A stretch of DNA of 64,000 bases from Butyriboletus loyo. Lineage: Eukaryota > Basidiomycota > Agaricomycetes > Boletales > Boletaceae. This document shows, one piece after another, positions 11,818 to 23,999 of the stretch. A model generated the notes under the pieces. The model did no database searches. It had not been told where the DNA came from and saw only the letters and a list, made by a program, of their open reading frames with translations. The stretch spans positions 1 to 64,000 of the forward strand of contig JBBPSI010000020.1 in NCBI GenBank assembly GCA_038093515.1. The letters run 5' to 3'. Each line of letters begins with the position of its first letter. Within the stretch, counting starts at the first letter, position 1. The position numbers were made by a program, and so were the translations under genes.

Positions 11818-14800
11818 TCAGGCCTCCTCTGGATACCACCCTCCAAGCGTCTCCCACGCGTCCCCCTTTGGCACCTCCCAGTTCCCGTGACATCCCCATT
11901 CCCAGTCGACCTCCTGGATCGTCACCTTTTGCGCCTCGATGAATGTCGTGAGCGGGCAGAGCCCCGACGGCGAGGGTGGACACCCGCGAATGCCTGTCAG
12001 TGGGACCGGACCATCGTTGACCACGATACGGATGTGGGACACCTCCCCGTCGTGCGATTCTTCTTCAGGAGCGGGGCACGAGAGGACTAAGAGAAGGGAA
12101 GGACGCCAAAATCCCGAGAAGCGATCATGTCAGCATCCACGACCACGCGGGCATATACGCTAGAGGACAGGGGACAGGGGGGGGTGAAAAGGACGTACGT
12201 TGGAATTGGACGTTGGTCGCAAACGGCGCGAGATCGCTTGATCTAAAGGACCGGTTCCGGGGAATGTGGCTGGCTGGAAGAGGGCCGGACGCGGCGAGTG
12301 TCGTCAGGTTCAACGCAGTGAGGACTATAGGGTCACGTTCAGAGTCGGCGAACCAAACTGCAGAAGGGAATGCGACCCACTGTTGAGGACGACGACTTCG
12401 TGTGTCGCGTCGACATACAAATTGTCGTTGAGCGGCCAAATGCGGTCGTCGGCGTGCAAAGTCGAGTTGGTGCTCGAGTTGTACGTCTCGATGGGCGTAT
12501 GGGTGAGTCGGGAAACAAGCTCTTGGATGTAACCCACGCCTTGCACACGGCCGACAGGAGAACCGAAGGCAGAGTCGTACCAGAAACCTAGATCGAGGCT
12601 GTACCGTGTAAGTACGGTTGTTAGGAAGAAAAAAAAGAATACTGACGCGTAATTGAACCCCTCCCATTCTTCCTCCGTGAACAGTTCGCAGAATACAGAA
12701 TAGCCGAGTGCGACAGTCTGGGACGTAGTTATCAGCCGACACCACACCACAGCGAGGCAAGGAACCGCAATACGCTACCTCATATGCACACATCTGCTGC
12801 ATCCGATAGACATCCTCGATCTCCAAGTTGAATCCCTGCCCACCTTCGGTAGGCTTGAAATCAGCTTGTAATCGCTTCTGTGCCTCCTTCAGGTAAATGC
12901 CGGTCCATTCCTTGACATAGGTCAAAGAGCGGTCGGCTTTGTTATGAACACCAGTGTTGGGACAAGTATCATAGGGGGCGAGAGTGTTATTGAACTGGCG
13001 ACAAAAGGAAGATAGGGTCAGATAACATGCCCTCAACGAGGAAGATCAAAACATGAAACTTACCCCGGATGCCTCGATCATAAGCACTTGCTCATACTTT
13101 CCATCGAGAGGCCAGCCAAAGAAGCCTAATGCAAAGTTGACTGCAGAAGCATGCATACGATCTCTTTTGCATACAATGTCCCGTAAGCGGTTACGTTCAG
13201 TCAAAGGTTGTGGAGGTGAAATAACAGCAATGACAAAATTGTTCCATCGACCAAAAGGAGAGGCGTTACTCACTGGGATTCAGTCCTAAAGACGGGAAGC
13301 TTATGTTGTGCTGTAAAATCCTATGAATACAGTTAGCATTTCAATTGTCACGGAGTCCCGAAAGTCGTGTCTGACGACAACGGCACAACTCACCTCCAAC
13401 AAGAACCCGTATTTTAGTCTCATCGAGACCCCCAAATCATCTACGAAAGACGTTGTCAGTTCAGATCGCATCAAACTGACGAACAACAAGCGAGTCTCGA
13501 AATCAGTGTGAAAAGGGAATCAATGTTCTTGTTGACAGGCAGAATAAAAGATGTGGTATATATATATAAAGATTGAGCATGCGAAAGTACTCACATAGTT
13601 GTTGTCTTCCGAAAGGTGTCAAGACTGTTCACATATCCCATGATGCGGAAAACACATAATCACAGGGTACATGCGTGATAGCAAAGGCATTCGTGCGGAA
13701 GATAGGGAGTAGTTGACATTGACGGAGCAACGGCGCGTTCGACAAAGCATGCAAGGTTAGGCTATAAACACGCAAGACAACAGGGAGGACCCAACCTTCT
13801 TCACCAAGCTTGTACGTCCTGTTCGTGGTACACCGTCAACTTTAGTCACACATGTAGGAACGTTCACCACACACCAATCGTTCAAAAACGACAATCGCCC
13901 GGTCGCATCCCACTGGTCAGCACTTGCATGCAATCTTTGCGCCAAAGAAGCCGTTCCTCCGTAGTTGGCTACAAAATCCACATTCGTCAGCTAATCAGCC
14001 TGCCTACGGCTTTCCCCACGACCTCTCATTTTCCACAGCAACAAAAGTGAAACTAACACATACCCCATGCGGTAGGGTATCGTGCCCCATGTCGATGCAA
14101 GAGGTGCAGGCCTTTAATATCACATCCCGCAGGAGGTTCTGCGCCTTCGTCGATGCCAAACGCGCCACGTGGAACACTGTACCAAGGAGATAGGTTACCC
14201 CAAGAGCGGAAGATGTTGAAGGGACGTTCGCTAGGTGTCGAGGGCTTGGATGGGGGGTGTGGGAGCGAGGTATATGCGGGTGCAACGAGTTCTGCGGCCC
14301 CCGTCTGGAGAGGTTGGGTAGGAGCAGTTGCGATGATGGCCGGTTCTGCACCAGTTGGAGTGTTTCCCGGGTATCCAACACTGTTGTATCGCGACAAGAA
14401 CACGAGAAATGAGTGTTCGAGAAAAGGAACGCGTGAACGGAGGAATACATACTTGGTGGGGAATAGCTCGGGAAAGTCGTTGGTGGGAGACGGAGGGGGA
14501 TAGTTATTGACGACGGTAGAGCCAACCCACGGAGGAGCATAGACATCGACCTTGTCCGTGCTAGCGCCGCCGCTTCCTGTTCGCTCCCGGAAAGAGTAGC
14601 AGCCTGTCCCGAACAATGAAAGCTGGACAGCGAGACACGCAGCGATACCCCCCGCAAAGGATGCGACCAGATATTTTAATGCATATCTAGGGGTGTACGC
14701 ACCACTGCCTGTCGCCAAACGGTGGCCGTCGTTGATGTGGTCTTTGTCAAGGACTGGCAGAGCATGTTGTGAGCCAGAGAGAAGGCCGACGCGCTCGCTA

Positions 14801-14868
14801 GCCTCATGGCCGTTGCGCCCATCGAGACCGGGCTCGGGGTCGTATTCCTTGTATTGACCCGAGCTCAT
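11818..14868 (-). CDS. Membrane-anchored histidine acid phosphatase / phytase-family protein
   Basis: Histidine acid phosphatases hydrolyse phosphomonoesters such as inositol phosphates through a phosphohistidine. Start 14868 gives a hydrophilic N-tail and one membrane segment at about residues 65-90 (YLVASFAGGIAACLAVQLSLFG), so this is a type II membrane or secretory-pathway protein. A Pro-rich linker follows, then the catalytic RHGARYPT. Further family blocks across many short exons are LTPFGRQQL, GVSMRLKYGFLLE, NFALGFFGWPLDGKYEQVLMIE, FCELFTEEEWEGFNY, DLGFWYDSAFGSPVGR, the proton-donor segment DATHEVVVLN, and the C-terminal IRIVVNDGPVPLTGIRGC. No break was seen. It converges with recyclin-1 on one side. 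Confidence 0.88.
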
Positions 14869-15380
14869 TCAACCGAAGACTGTACGATGTGAGCTCAGGT
14901 TTGAGTGTCGAAAACAAAGTCAGTCGATCAAAGTCCGACTTGCTCGAGGACCGAGTTATAAGGTGCACCGCCACCATGTACGCACCCTGGAAACAGAGGC
15001 AAACAATTGGAGCACAAGATATTGATACAGTCGACACCCTCATAACCGATACCTTTATTTATTTATTTTTTATTTCTTTAGACAAGCGTGAATATCATTA
15101 TGTGGCAACTGCCTAGATTAGTCCTAATAATACGCTAAGGTGGTTATAAACTATAACCGGTCCGAGGAAAAATGCTCTTACGCACGTCCTGTGGGAAGCA
15201 GGGGGTGTGGGGCTCCATGAGCTGTCAGGTGGCCTCGGTATCATCAGAGGGCCTGGGCAGCGCGATACCCTCAAAATTTGTCACCCAGTCAGGGGGAAGG
15301 TGTGGTTGGTTTGATATGTGTGGTTGCCAGGTGTGGTATACCTTTTGTTTGAGGTTGGGTCTGTTCGGGGATTTTGTACG
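14869..15380. other. Intergenic region upstream of the phosphatase, with repeat block
   Basis: No gene recognised. It should contain the phosphatase promoter near 14869-15000. The block 15218-15260 is the second copy of the dispersed repeat seen at 4168-4213. AT-rich sequence at 15050-15080 has no other assignable role. Confidence 0.4.
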
Positions 15381-15845
15381 TCAGCGGTCTATGGTTAGTC
15401 GTGTATTTATGCCAGCGGGATTTGATGGCTCGTGTTGAGTGAGAGAGGCTGCAGATGACGCGTTCACAGCGTAGTGCCCATATTGGGTGTGCTGATTCGG
15501 ATAAGAGGATTCGTTGAAGGCGGGCTTGTGCCTGGTGGCGCAGGTTAGCAAGGGGGGGTGTTTTATGGCTGCGGAAAGGAGATGGACCCACAGCCAAGGA
15601 GGCCGACGGACGGAGTTTTCCATTTGTTGTCGTACTAAGTTCCAAATGGTTGTGGATTCAGGGCTTTGGCAGTGGATCAGTATGTGGTCGAGTGATTCGA
15701 TAGAAGTGTTGCAGTGGGAGCATTCTTCGCAGGATTGGTAGTTGGGGATATGCGTCCAGAAATCTCCCACTCGGAGGGAGTTATTTATAGCCCTGTATAA
15801 AAAGGTTCGGATAACCGATACCTTTACCTTTCGGGATAGTGTCAA
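15381..15845 (-). pseudogene. LINE reverse-transcriptase C-terminal fragment (zf-RVT)
   Basis: The frame of 154 codons starts in AINNSLRVGDFWTHIPNY and contains CEECSHCNTSIESLDHILIHC, a C-x2-C...H-x4-C zinc-ribbon typical of the end of non-LTR retrotransposon ORF2 (zf-RVT). LWVHLLSAAI follows. The reverse-transcriptase and endonuclease domains are not present nearby, so this is a 5'-truncated or decayed LINE, which is the usual state of such elements. Confidence 0.7.
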
Positions 15846-17041
15846 AGCTAGGTATTCGAGAGGACCCTATTGCACCACTCTGATCACACAAAATTTGTCG
15901 TTATGCACTTTGGGGGGCTCTAGTAGTTACTATGATTCAATGAAGCTATTTACGAGTGTCTCGGCTTGTGAAATGCTAGTGGGGTCGCATTGTCAGTCGC
16001 ATGAATGAGAGACGAGAAGGTTGAGCGGGTGATAATGACATGTCAGCTACCGGCAGTTTCGGATGGTCGTAGTGTCCACATCATCCCATGCATCTCGAGC
16101 AAGTTGCATTGCCTGAAGTTGGTTGATGTCGTAGATTTCAGAGGGAGTGATACTATTCCACAACTGATTTTTCATGTGAGTTCAACCTCTTGAGCCCCTG
16201 CTCGTAGCCTGATGCGTCATCCAATGCATCAACCACTCGTTCTTCATCCACTGAATTTCCAGCATTATCCAACCATTCACGGCCAGTGTCTGATATTGGC
16301 TGGCATGCCACCTTTAATTCAGTCTCGAGTGTGGTTTTCCGGTGTTGTATCTGCTGTTGCAAGTTTTGTTAAGCTTTTCTTAGAATCTCGACAGGTTTCA
16401 TACCAGTAATGAAGAAGTTGATGGGTCGGAGTCCACTGGTTGCCGTCCAAAATGATAGATTATATGATGCAAATTTTATTTTGGTGCGGCTGTGCTATTA
16501 TCCTACCCTAGGTATGGGTTACGATTGTCAAAATTCCTATGGATTAGACCTGGCAGCCTGAAACGTCCTGGACGGGCGCAAAGACAAACGGAATAGCGAC
16601 CCTTGGGGAGGCTGCCAGTCACGCCTATCTGTAGTGGCGCATAATAACGTTACCGCTCGACTACTCTACCGCAGGTTATTTGAGAGTTGTGATTGGACGA
16701 TGGCCAGCAAAAGAGGAAAATTCAGGGTCTCACCAGCATCAGATGGAGGACCAGTTCCTCGGTTAACCCGGTTCGCTCTGTAGATCCGGGCCCCATTGAC
16801 ATCTCTCCCTCCGAGTCGGGTGGTTTTTTTAGATCGGCGGGCCAGCGGATGCCGCATAATTGAGTGCGCTACCGGTGCAAGCGAAACTAAGATACCGCAG
16901 GGCGTAATCAAAACGCGCGAAAGGAGCGACGGCTAAGCTCGCTCACTTTTCGTTGCCAATTCAAGGTTTCAGGTAAGTATATCTTTCGTAACTTACATCT
17001 CGCTCGTCCCCCCATCCCCTCTCACTACTTTTCCACTGGTC
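15846..17041. other. Intergenic repeat-like region
   Basis: No gene supported. Several short open frames lack recognisable motifs. The stretch just before 17042 (CTCGTCCCCCCATCCCCTCTCACTAC...) is the counterpart of the sequence before the second DUF6534 gene (20826-20864), so at least the proximal promoter of that pair is conserved from about 17003. Confidence 0.4.
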
Positions 17042-19098
17042 ATGGGTGCCTTCGACAATACGTATGTTCCTTCTCCTCTCCCCCACCTTCCCCGTCATCA
17101 ATGACCATCAATCCCAGCTTAGGTGCTTGCTTGATCGGCGTTGTCTTCGCAGCGATGTGAGTGTATACAAACGTCAAGTCGCCGATCGTACTGATAATCA
17201 CTTCCTCAGCCTATATGGAGGTGTGTCCCAACATGTTTTTTTCATCTTCACCCTATTGAAAGCGAACGCTAGTCACATGCGTTCAGACCTGGTACTACTA
17301 TCGTGGTTATCCTTCCGACCCGTGGCATCTCAAGCTTTTGGTCGGTTTACGAAAATGTTCTCTTTTGGTTCCATTCCAATCTTGTGTTGCAGGTCGCTAC
17401 CGTTCTTGTCCTAGATACCTGCCACCAGGTCTTGATCACGCACACGGGCAAGTACAATCATCCACTATTGGTATGTGTGTGTACTCATCCGTCTCTAGCC
17501 TACACATATCTCGTCATCGACTTCGAAACACAACAAGCGCTCCAGCAGATGGTCTGGTGAGTGGATTCACGCTCACGAACTTTTTCTTGCTCATTCCCCA
17601 CCAGGAGTCTGATTGTATGCTATCGTTCTGTCCATTGACTGTCACTGACCAGTTTGATAATCTAGGTAGAAGCTTTCTTCACTGTATGACACTTGACCCG
17701 CTCTACCACGTTCTTCTAGCTCACCATATTACATATCAGGCATTCACCGTGCTTCTCGTTCAGTCCTTCCTGGCAATGCGCATTTACGCACGTACGTTTC
17801 CACCCCTCGTCGACTGAGCTCTGCCACTGAGTCTCCTTGTAGTCAGCAATAAAAACTGGCGTGCCGTTGGTCCAGTGGTAGGTCGTGTGCTTCGAGACGC
17901 GCAGTGTGATTCCTTATTTTAATTTTTTTCCTAGTTGTGCATGGCGATCGGTGAATTCAGTGAGTCGCCTGCTCTCAAGCTCCCTTACTCTGTGCTAAGA
18001 TGCCGTGCATACAGTTTGGCTCCTCGGTAGGTCCCAGGCAGTTTCGTCGATCGAGACATTGACACTGATGTCACGATGTAGTCCTTGGTGTCAAGAGGTA
18101 TGTTTCAACCTCATTCTATTTCAGTGACGTTCTGCTCATTTACACCTAGTTTTCATTTTACCACGTTTGCACAGCTGAGTACCATCAGCGTAACGAGGTC
18201 GATCTACTCCCACGAACGGCCCACTGACGACGTGCCCAGATTCCGTCGATGTTGAGCAATGTATTCATTACAACAACAGACGTTATTATCACCGTACTCC
18301 TCTGTTATCTGTTACACAAGTTACGAACTGGCCTCCGGAGGTGAATATTTTCACACATGCGTTCACTGTACATTCTGACTATACATGTGGTCAGATCTGA
18401 TACCATGATCGACAATTTGGTAAGTTCCCATCTTGATGCAGTCATTTTCCGTCCACTACGAGTGTGGTCTAGATGCTGTTCACAATCAACACCGGGCTGT
18501 TGACCAGGTGAGTTTAATGACCGGATTGATGAGCATACTGCTGACACAGTGCAACAGTCTCTGTGCTATTACTGTCCTCGTAACTGTAAGCATTGGCGAG
18601 TCGTTGGTGTGATTACTCGTTGATATTGACGATCCTCTGATAGCTTGCTTTGTGGCCAAATACGTTTATCTACATCTCGTTCTACTTCAGCCTTGGCCGA
18701 TGTACGTCCCGTGTCGGGGTCGAAAGTTCCCTTATTGATGTATTTCTCTACAGTGTACTGCAATTGTCTCCTTTCAACCCTGAATGCGCGCAGAGCAGTG
18801 AGGGGCGAGCTTGGTACCAATGGCATGTCGATTTCCTTCCAAAGCGTGTCACAATCCACGAATAACGGTATAATTGGAACCGGAACAACGGTGTGTCGAG
18901 AGATATGGTGTCGAACGTGGTCTCATCGCCTCGTCAGCATATACCAAACAATATTTCCATCCAGATCGATACCGACCAAGAGTACGTCCGAGATCGGGTG
19001 AGTAGCGTCTTCACAGGCACACATGATGCTTGACTGACGCTGGCCAGCAGCCCTCTGCGTTGATTGGTGACGTGAAGGGTCCCGAGATAGCTTTTTAG
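17042..19098 (+). CDS. DUF6534-family multi-pass membrane protein, copy A
   Basis: A basidiomycete family of about seven membrane segments with unknown function. Start 17042 gives MGAFDNT then, across introns, LGACLIGVVFAAM, LYGG, TWYYYRGYPSDPWHLKLL, VATVLVLDTCHQVLITH and later the hallmark RLYCNCLLSTLNARRA obtained by splicing an intron at about 18710-18755. The last exons read NISIQIDTDQEYVRDR and QPSALIGDVKGPEIAF, stop at 19098. Exon order matches copy B at 20865. One segment (about 18890-18920) changes frame by one between the two sides, and I could not place an intron there; copy B shows the same problem. The gene may be functional with an unusual intron or mildly damaged. Confidence 0.68.
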
Positions 19099-19324
19099 GA
19101 TATGGAAGGAAGGATTTCTGTAAATCTAAACAGTTTCATTGGATTATCCGACGCTCATTTTGCAGCTTCAATCATTTTCTCCCTCTTTTTTTCAAGTGGT
19201 CATGACCACAATTTAAGATGGTTTGAGTGATTGCATAGCTTTTGGATATCATATCATTCAGACTCCCTCGATTCAAATATCCAGTAACCAACATGTGCAT
19301 GTAACCTATTCTATTTTGCGCTGA

Positions 19325-19420
19325 CGAGGGCAGCAGCGTGGACGCACGCGACAGCAACGTTATACGAAGCTAGCAGTATCGTCAATGGGGTTATGCATCA
19401 AGCAGTGCGTGGGCATGCGT
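19325..19420 (+). pseudogene. DUS3 fragment, plus orientation (middle of gene)
   Basis: The sequence CAGCAACGTTATACGAAG and onward matches the reverse complement of about 5270-5350 inside DUS3. Read in frame it keeps TKLA, then after a small insertion IKQCV, corresponding to [13 protein letters not shown] of the working gene. It is too short and altered to encode anything; a gene relic. Confidence 0.65.
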
Positions 19421-19654
19421 ATGTACCCCTTGGAAGCCTCATTCGTACATTTAAAACGGGTCGACCCTGTTCCGGGATCCGGACGTGCCATACCGTACCG
19501 TATCCCATTCTACTCCCGAGTCCTGGGCCTGAGTTCATGCTCACTTGTGAACAGAGTTCGTTCCCAAATCACGGATTTCATCAAACCCTGATTTCCCCTC
19601 CCCATAGGCGCTAACCTACTCTTTTATGCTCGAGCGTAAATCAATGTCATTCGC

Positions 19655-19855
19655 GGAGCCTAATCTTTTTCGCTGACACTGCACGACAGCGGTACGACCG
19701 TGACGTACCGAGCTCGTCCCGACCTTCAAGTGAATGGCATGCCACTCCAGCAGGCCGTATCGATAGGGATCTATCGGTATTGAGAAATTGCATGGTCGGT
19801 GCCTCGCAGTCTGAGGCTTATCGACGGCGTCTCGTTCAAATCACGCCCTAAAGCT
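19655..19855 (-). pseudogene. DUS3 fragment, minus orientation (C-terminal region)
   Basis: About 200 bp match 4720-4890 of DUS3 in the same orientation, from CTTTTTCGCTGACACTGC (compare CTTCTTCGCTGACACTGT) through ACGTACCGAG, the CCAGCAGGCCG block and GTGCCTCGCAG to TTCAAATCACGCCC (compare TTCACGCCC). It includes the intron near the DELET codons, so it came from genomic DNA and not from a retrocopied mRNA. Insertions and deletions make it non-coding. Confidence 0.75.
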
Positions 19856-20356
19856 TCAATTGGCCCGACTGCGCAGTAAATACAGCACCATGGTGGTTTG
19901 ATTGATCCCAATCACGTGATCAGATCAGGATCACCCCCTGAAACAATGAATCATTATCCCCGAACGGCGATAGGCCCCCTTTCTTTTTCTTTTGAAATTT
20001 GAAATTTGACCAGTCCAACGGATTCAGAGTCCGAATTGAACGGTTTCCTTGGTTGAACGTCGTTGACCCAGTGACGGCGTCGATTGCATCCTTTTGAATT
20101 TGCAGGCGATGTTGGGCAGGGGAGAAACCTCTGCTAAGTTAGCATACTCTTTGGGATTTGCGTGAGCGAATCGCTATACCACAGCGAGAGAGAGCGGAAA
20201 CGCCAGTTGGCACATGATCTTGCCAGTGCGTCATCATTATTTTTGCTGAAATTCTTCACACCACGACGTGCACCCCGATATACTCGGCCCCTGGTGGCCA
20301 TCCAACTCGAGGCTGCGGTGACTGTGGTGACCCGTTCCACGGCCGCGTGATTGCGT

Positions 20357-20549
20357 CTTCAGAAGAAGCCACGCAATACACGAGTAAGGTTGGCGGTGCG
20401 ATATAGAATCGATAGCGTTGCATCTCGTCATAGTACGACCCTAGCGATCGCTATCGCAGTTGTCTCTTTCCCTATTTCAGCCTCGTCGTACTGGAGAATC
20501 GAACGTACCGGGAGGTCAACACGTCGTCAGAAACGTAAAGATGGAAGCT
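20357..20549. repeat. Dispersed repeat, copy 1
   Basis: Runs from CTTCAGAAGAAGCCACGCAA to GAAACGTAAAGATGGAAGCT and is about 90% identical by eye to 28424-28627 in the same orientation. Both contain the near-palindromic core CTAGCGATCGCTATCGCAGT. No coding potential and no terminal inverted repeats were found. Type unknown. Confidence 0.7.
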
Positions 20550-20864
20550 TCGAGCTGTGCGGGAACATGATCTGAATTGAAGTAAGTCCGCCTCTCGTCA
20601 GTAAGCTCGGCTTGCCCCGACAGGTTCGGATCGAGAGGAGGAACGTGCAAGCTGGCGGTAGCTCGTCGCGCGATCGGTGTAATCCCGCCGCGAGTCAAAT
20701 TGACCAGATTATGTAAGAATACCCATGTTGGTTTCTGCTCAGTTTAAATTAATTGGAAATTGAGGTGGCATTGTATCCTAGACTCCTCACAACAATGTCC
20801 TTCTTGCTTCCTATATGTGCCCTCGCTCGTCCCCGCGTTCCCTCTCATTACTTTCCCTCCACCA

Positions 20865-22924
20865 ATGGGTGCCTTCGACAATACGTATGTTCCTTTCCTC
20901 CTTCCCCCCTCCCCGTTATTGACCATCAATCACAGTCTAGGTGCTTTGTTGATCGGCGTCGTATTCTCCGGGATGTGAGTATATTGATACACTCTGTTCA
21001 GTCACCGTTCGGACTCATAATCACTTCCGTAGCCTATATGGAGGTACGCGTCCCAACGCATTTTTTTTCGTTTTCACCCTATTGAAGACAAACGCCAGTC
21101 ACATGCGTTCAGACTTGGTACTACTATAACGGTTATCCTTTCGACCCGTGGTATCTAAAGCTTCTGGTCGGTTTACGACAATTTTCTCTTTCGGTCCCAC
21201 CCCTCAATCTTGTGTTGCAGGTCGCCGCCGTCCTCGTGGCAGACACCTGCCACCAGGCCTTGATCACGCACATGGGCAAGCACAATCATCCACTGCATAT
21301 GCATGTGTCCGCTCATCTATTCCTAGTCTACACATATCTCGTCACCGACTTCGGAAATCCAGCAGCGCTCGAGTTGGTTGTCTGGTGAGCGGATTCCCGA
21401 TCACAAACATTTCGTGCTGATTTCTCGCCAGGAGTCTAGTTGTACGCTATCGTTTTCTTCCCTGACCGTCATGGACTAATTTCGTAATCCAGGTCGAAGC
21501 ATTCTTCACCGTATGGCACCCGGGTGGCTTTACTGAAGCTTCCCTCGCTCACCACACACTTATTAGGGAATCACTGCGCTCCTCGTCCAGTCCTTCCTGG
21601 CAATGCGCATTTACAAGCGTGCGTTCTACCCTTTGTCGGCCGAGTTCTGCCACTGAGTCTCCTTGCAGTCAGCAATAAAAACTGGTTTCCCACTGCTTTG
21701 GTGGTAAGTTGGGTGCTTCGAGCCACGCAATGTGATTTCTCAGTCTTTTTCCCTAGATGATACTGGCCATCGGTGAATTCAGTGAGTCACATGCTTCCAC
21801 GCTCGCTTTCCTCGTACTAAGACCCCCATCTATGCAGTCTTCCTTTACTGTGAGTTTCAGATAGTTTCGTCCATCGAGACATTGGCACTGACGTCATCGC
21901 CGCATAGACTTTGCTGCCAAGGCGTACGTTTCGACTTTTCATATTCTGTTTCATTGGTGTTCTGCTCACGCACATTTAGCTTGCACTTCCAAACGGTCCC
22001 ACAGCTGGGTGTGATCAAGGTAACGAGGTAGATCAACTCCCACGAGTAGCCTGCTGATGACACGCCCAGACCCCGACGATATTGAGCAATACATTTACTA
22101 CAACGACGGACGTTCTCATCACTGTGTGCCTCTGTTATTTGTTGCAGACGTCGCGAACTGGCTCCCGGAGGTGAATATTTTTGCACATGCCCTCACTGCA
22201 CATGCTGAGTATGTGTGTGGTCAGATCTGACACATTGATCAACAAATTGGTAAGTGTCTATGTCGATGGAGTCGCTTTCCGTCCAATACGTGCGGTCTAG
22301 ATGTTGTTCACTATCAACACCGGTCTCCTGACCAGGTGAGCTTGGTGATCCGATTGAGTAGCATGTTTCTGACGGTGCGACAGTCTCTGTGCAATCACTA
22401 TCCTCGTAACTGTAAGCAACGGAACATGGCTCGTGTGGTTGTTTGTTGTTGATGATGATCCTGTGATAGATCGTTGTATGGCCAAATACGTTTATCTACT
22501 TTGCGTTCTACTTTAGCCTTGGCCGATGTACGTCCCGCGTCGGGGGTAAGTTCTCTCATTGATGTATTTCTCCGCAGTGTATTGCAATTGTCTCCTTGCA
22601 ACCCTGAACGCACGCAAAGCACTGAGTAGCGCGGCCGGTACCGATGAAATGTCGGCTCCCCTCCAAGCCGTGCAACAAACGGTAGATGATAGTGTGTTTA
22701 GAGCTACAGAGATGGTATGTTTTTTCGAGAGATGGTGTCGGAGATGGTCTCAGTATCTCCTCAGCGTATGCCAAAGGATAAATCCGTCACGATCGACACC
22801 ACGAAAGAGTATGTCCGGGATGAGGTGAGCAGCGTGTGTCAGGGTACGCATTCTTTTTGGCTGACGCTGTGGCCAGCAGCCCTCTGCGTTGAGCAGTGAC
22901 ACGAAGAGTTTCGAGGTTGTCTGA
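20865..22924 (+). CDS. DUF6534-family multi-pass membrane protein, copy B
   Basis: Paralogue of 17042-19098 with the same exon order. It starts MGAFDNT at 20865, followed by LGALLIGVVFSGM, LYGG, TWYYYNGYPFDPWYLKLL, VAAVLVADTCHQALITH, and RLYCNCLLATLNARKAL after splicing at about 22537-22577. It ends VTIDTTKEYVRDE, intron, QPSALSSDTKSFEVV, stop at 22924. The introns align with copy A, so the pair arose by DNA duplication. The same one-base frame change lies near 22715-22735. The function of the family is not established; members look like seven-transmembrane proteins of the fungal plasma membrane. Confidence 0.7.
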
Positions 22925-23618
22925 ACCCACTTATAGGGGTACTTGTGTGCTTGAGATATATGTTACGCCGTTGCTCGAATATCTGTCCAGAGGATATCAA
23001 CGATGATGTTAAAAAGCGTCCATCTTACATTCGTTGCTTGAGCGGCTCAGCATGCTTAGACAGGGGCCCGAATCATGATAACGTTCACCGCCGTGCCATT
23101 TGACGTCTAGATTTCGAAGGGGAGATAAGGGGGAAATCCCCTGTGAGATTGATTATGCTCGACGTTGACTCGAGTTGTTTTGCATACGCTAGTACCCCAA
23201 ATCGATCGCCGATCGATAGCTTTCTCCCGCCTGGCAGCCGCCGCCGCCGCCGCCGCCAATCGATTCATCTCACTCTCTCACATCTTCGATCGTCGCCTCG
23301 ACTCACCTTCCGAGTCCCCACAATGTCTAAAAAGGCCGTCGCACTTACTAGGATTCCGTTGCCAATGGCAATGGCTGGTCGCCGCAACTGCGCGACCTCG
23401 GGGATCTTTCGGTTTCGAACCCGTGTTACTGGTGGCACGACATGTTGTAAATGTTTTCAGTATCTTTCGAGGGACCGCACTGGACGAAATTTAAAATTTT
23501 TTGATGTTCGTTCCCAACGGCGAATCGCCGGGATGACTTGAGCTGGTATGGTATGCTCTGATTCCTTGATCAGGAAACAGGAGCAGCGTACGACTCGACG
23601 GGGGCTTGAGGCTTTGAT

Positions 23619-23650
<32 letters not shown>

Positions 23651-23999
23651 ACGTCCGAGTGGGCTGTGAAACATGTGCACATGTCAGTCGGTGGCCAGCC
23701 TGGGTTCATATGACCGGCGCGGACAAACTCGGGGTAGTGTAGGCTGCTGGTGGTACCCACCCACCCCGAGCGACCCCCGCGAGAACCTAACTTGCGATCA
23801 CCTGTCTGTCTGTCTGTCTGTCTGTCTACCTCACGAACGAGCAAGAGGTCTCAGTCCCATGATACACGATCAGAACTGCCTTTACAGAACTAGGTCGTCG
23901 TGTGTCGCCTTGCGCTCTATCTCGTTGTCTTTGACAAATCATACTCCCTGCAAGAGCTGGTTAGGGAACGGCAAGGCGCAGGTAGAGCAATGGTCGATG
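22925..23999. other. Intergenic region with a possible broken gene start and simple repeats
   Basis: At 23323 a good start context (CCCCACAATGTCTAAAAAGG) opens MSKKAVALTRIPLPMAMAG, but the frame soon loses protein-like character, while another frame gives LRDLGDLSVSNPCYWWHDM before a stop. This looks like a damaged gene of unknown family. Simple repeats are GATGTTC units at about 23619-23651 and TCTG units at about 23802-23826. Nothing else recognised. Confidence 0.35.

Larger units (their letters stand above)
19099..20356. other. Spacer between the DUF6534 copies, containing DUS3 fragments
   Basis: No intact gene. Two fragments of the DUS3 gene lie inside in opposite orientations (listed separately). 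The remainder, including an AT-rich section at 19970-20050, has no recognised content. Confidence 0.45.

Noticed and set aside
23802..23826. TCTG tandem units as a CRISPR-like or functional array
   Set aside because: Simple 4-bp microsatellite without spacers; no significance beyond slippage.
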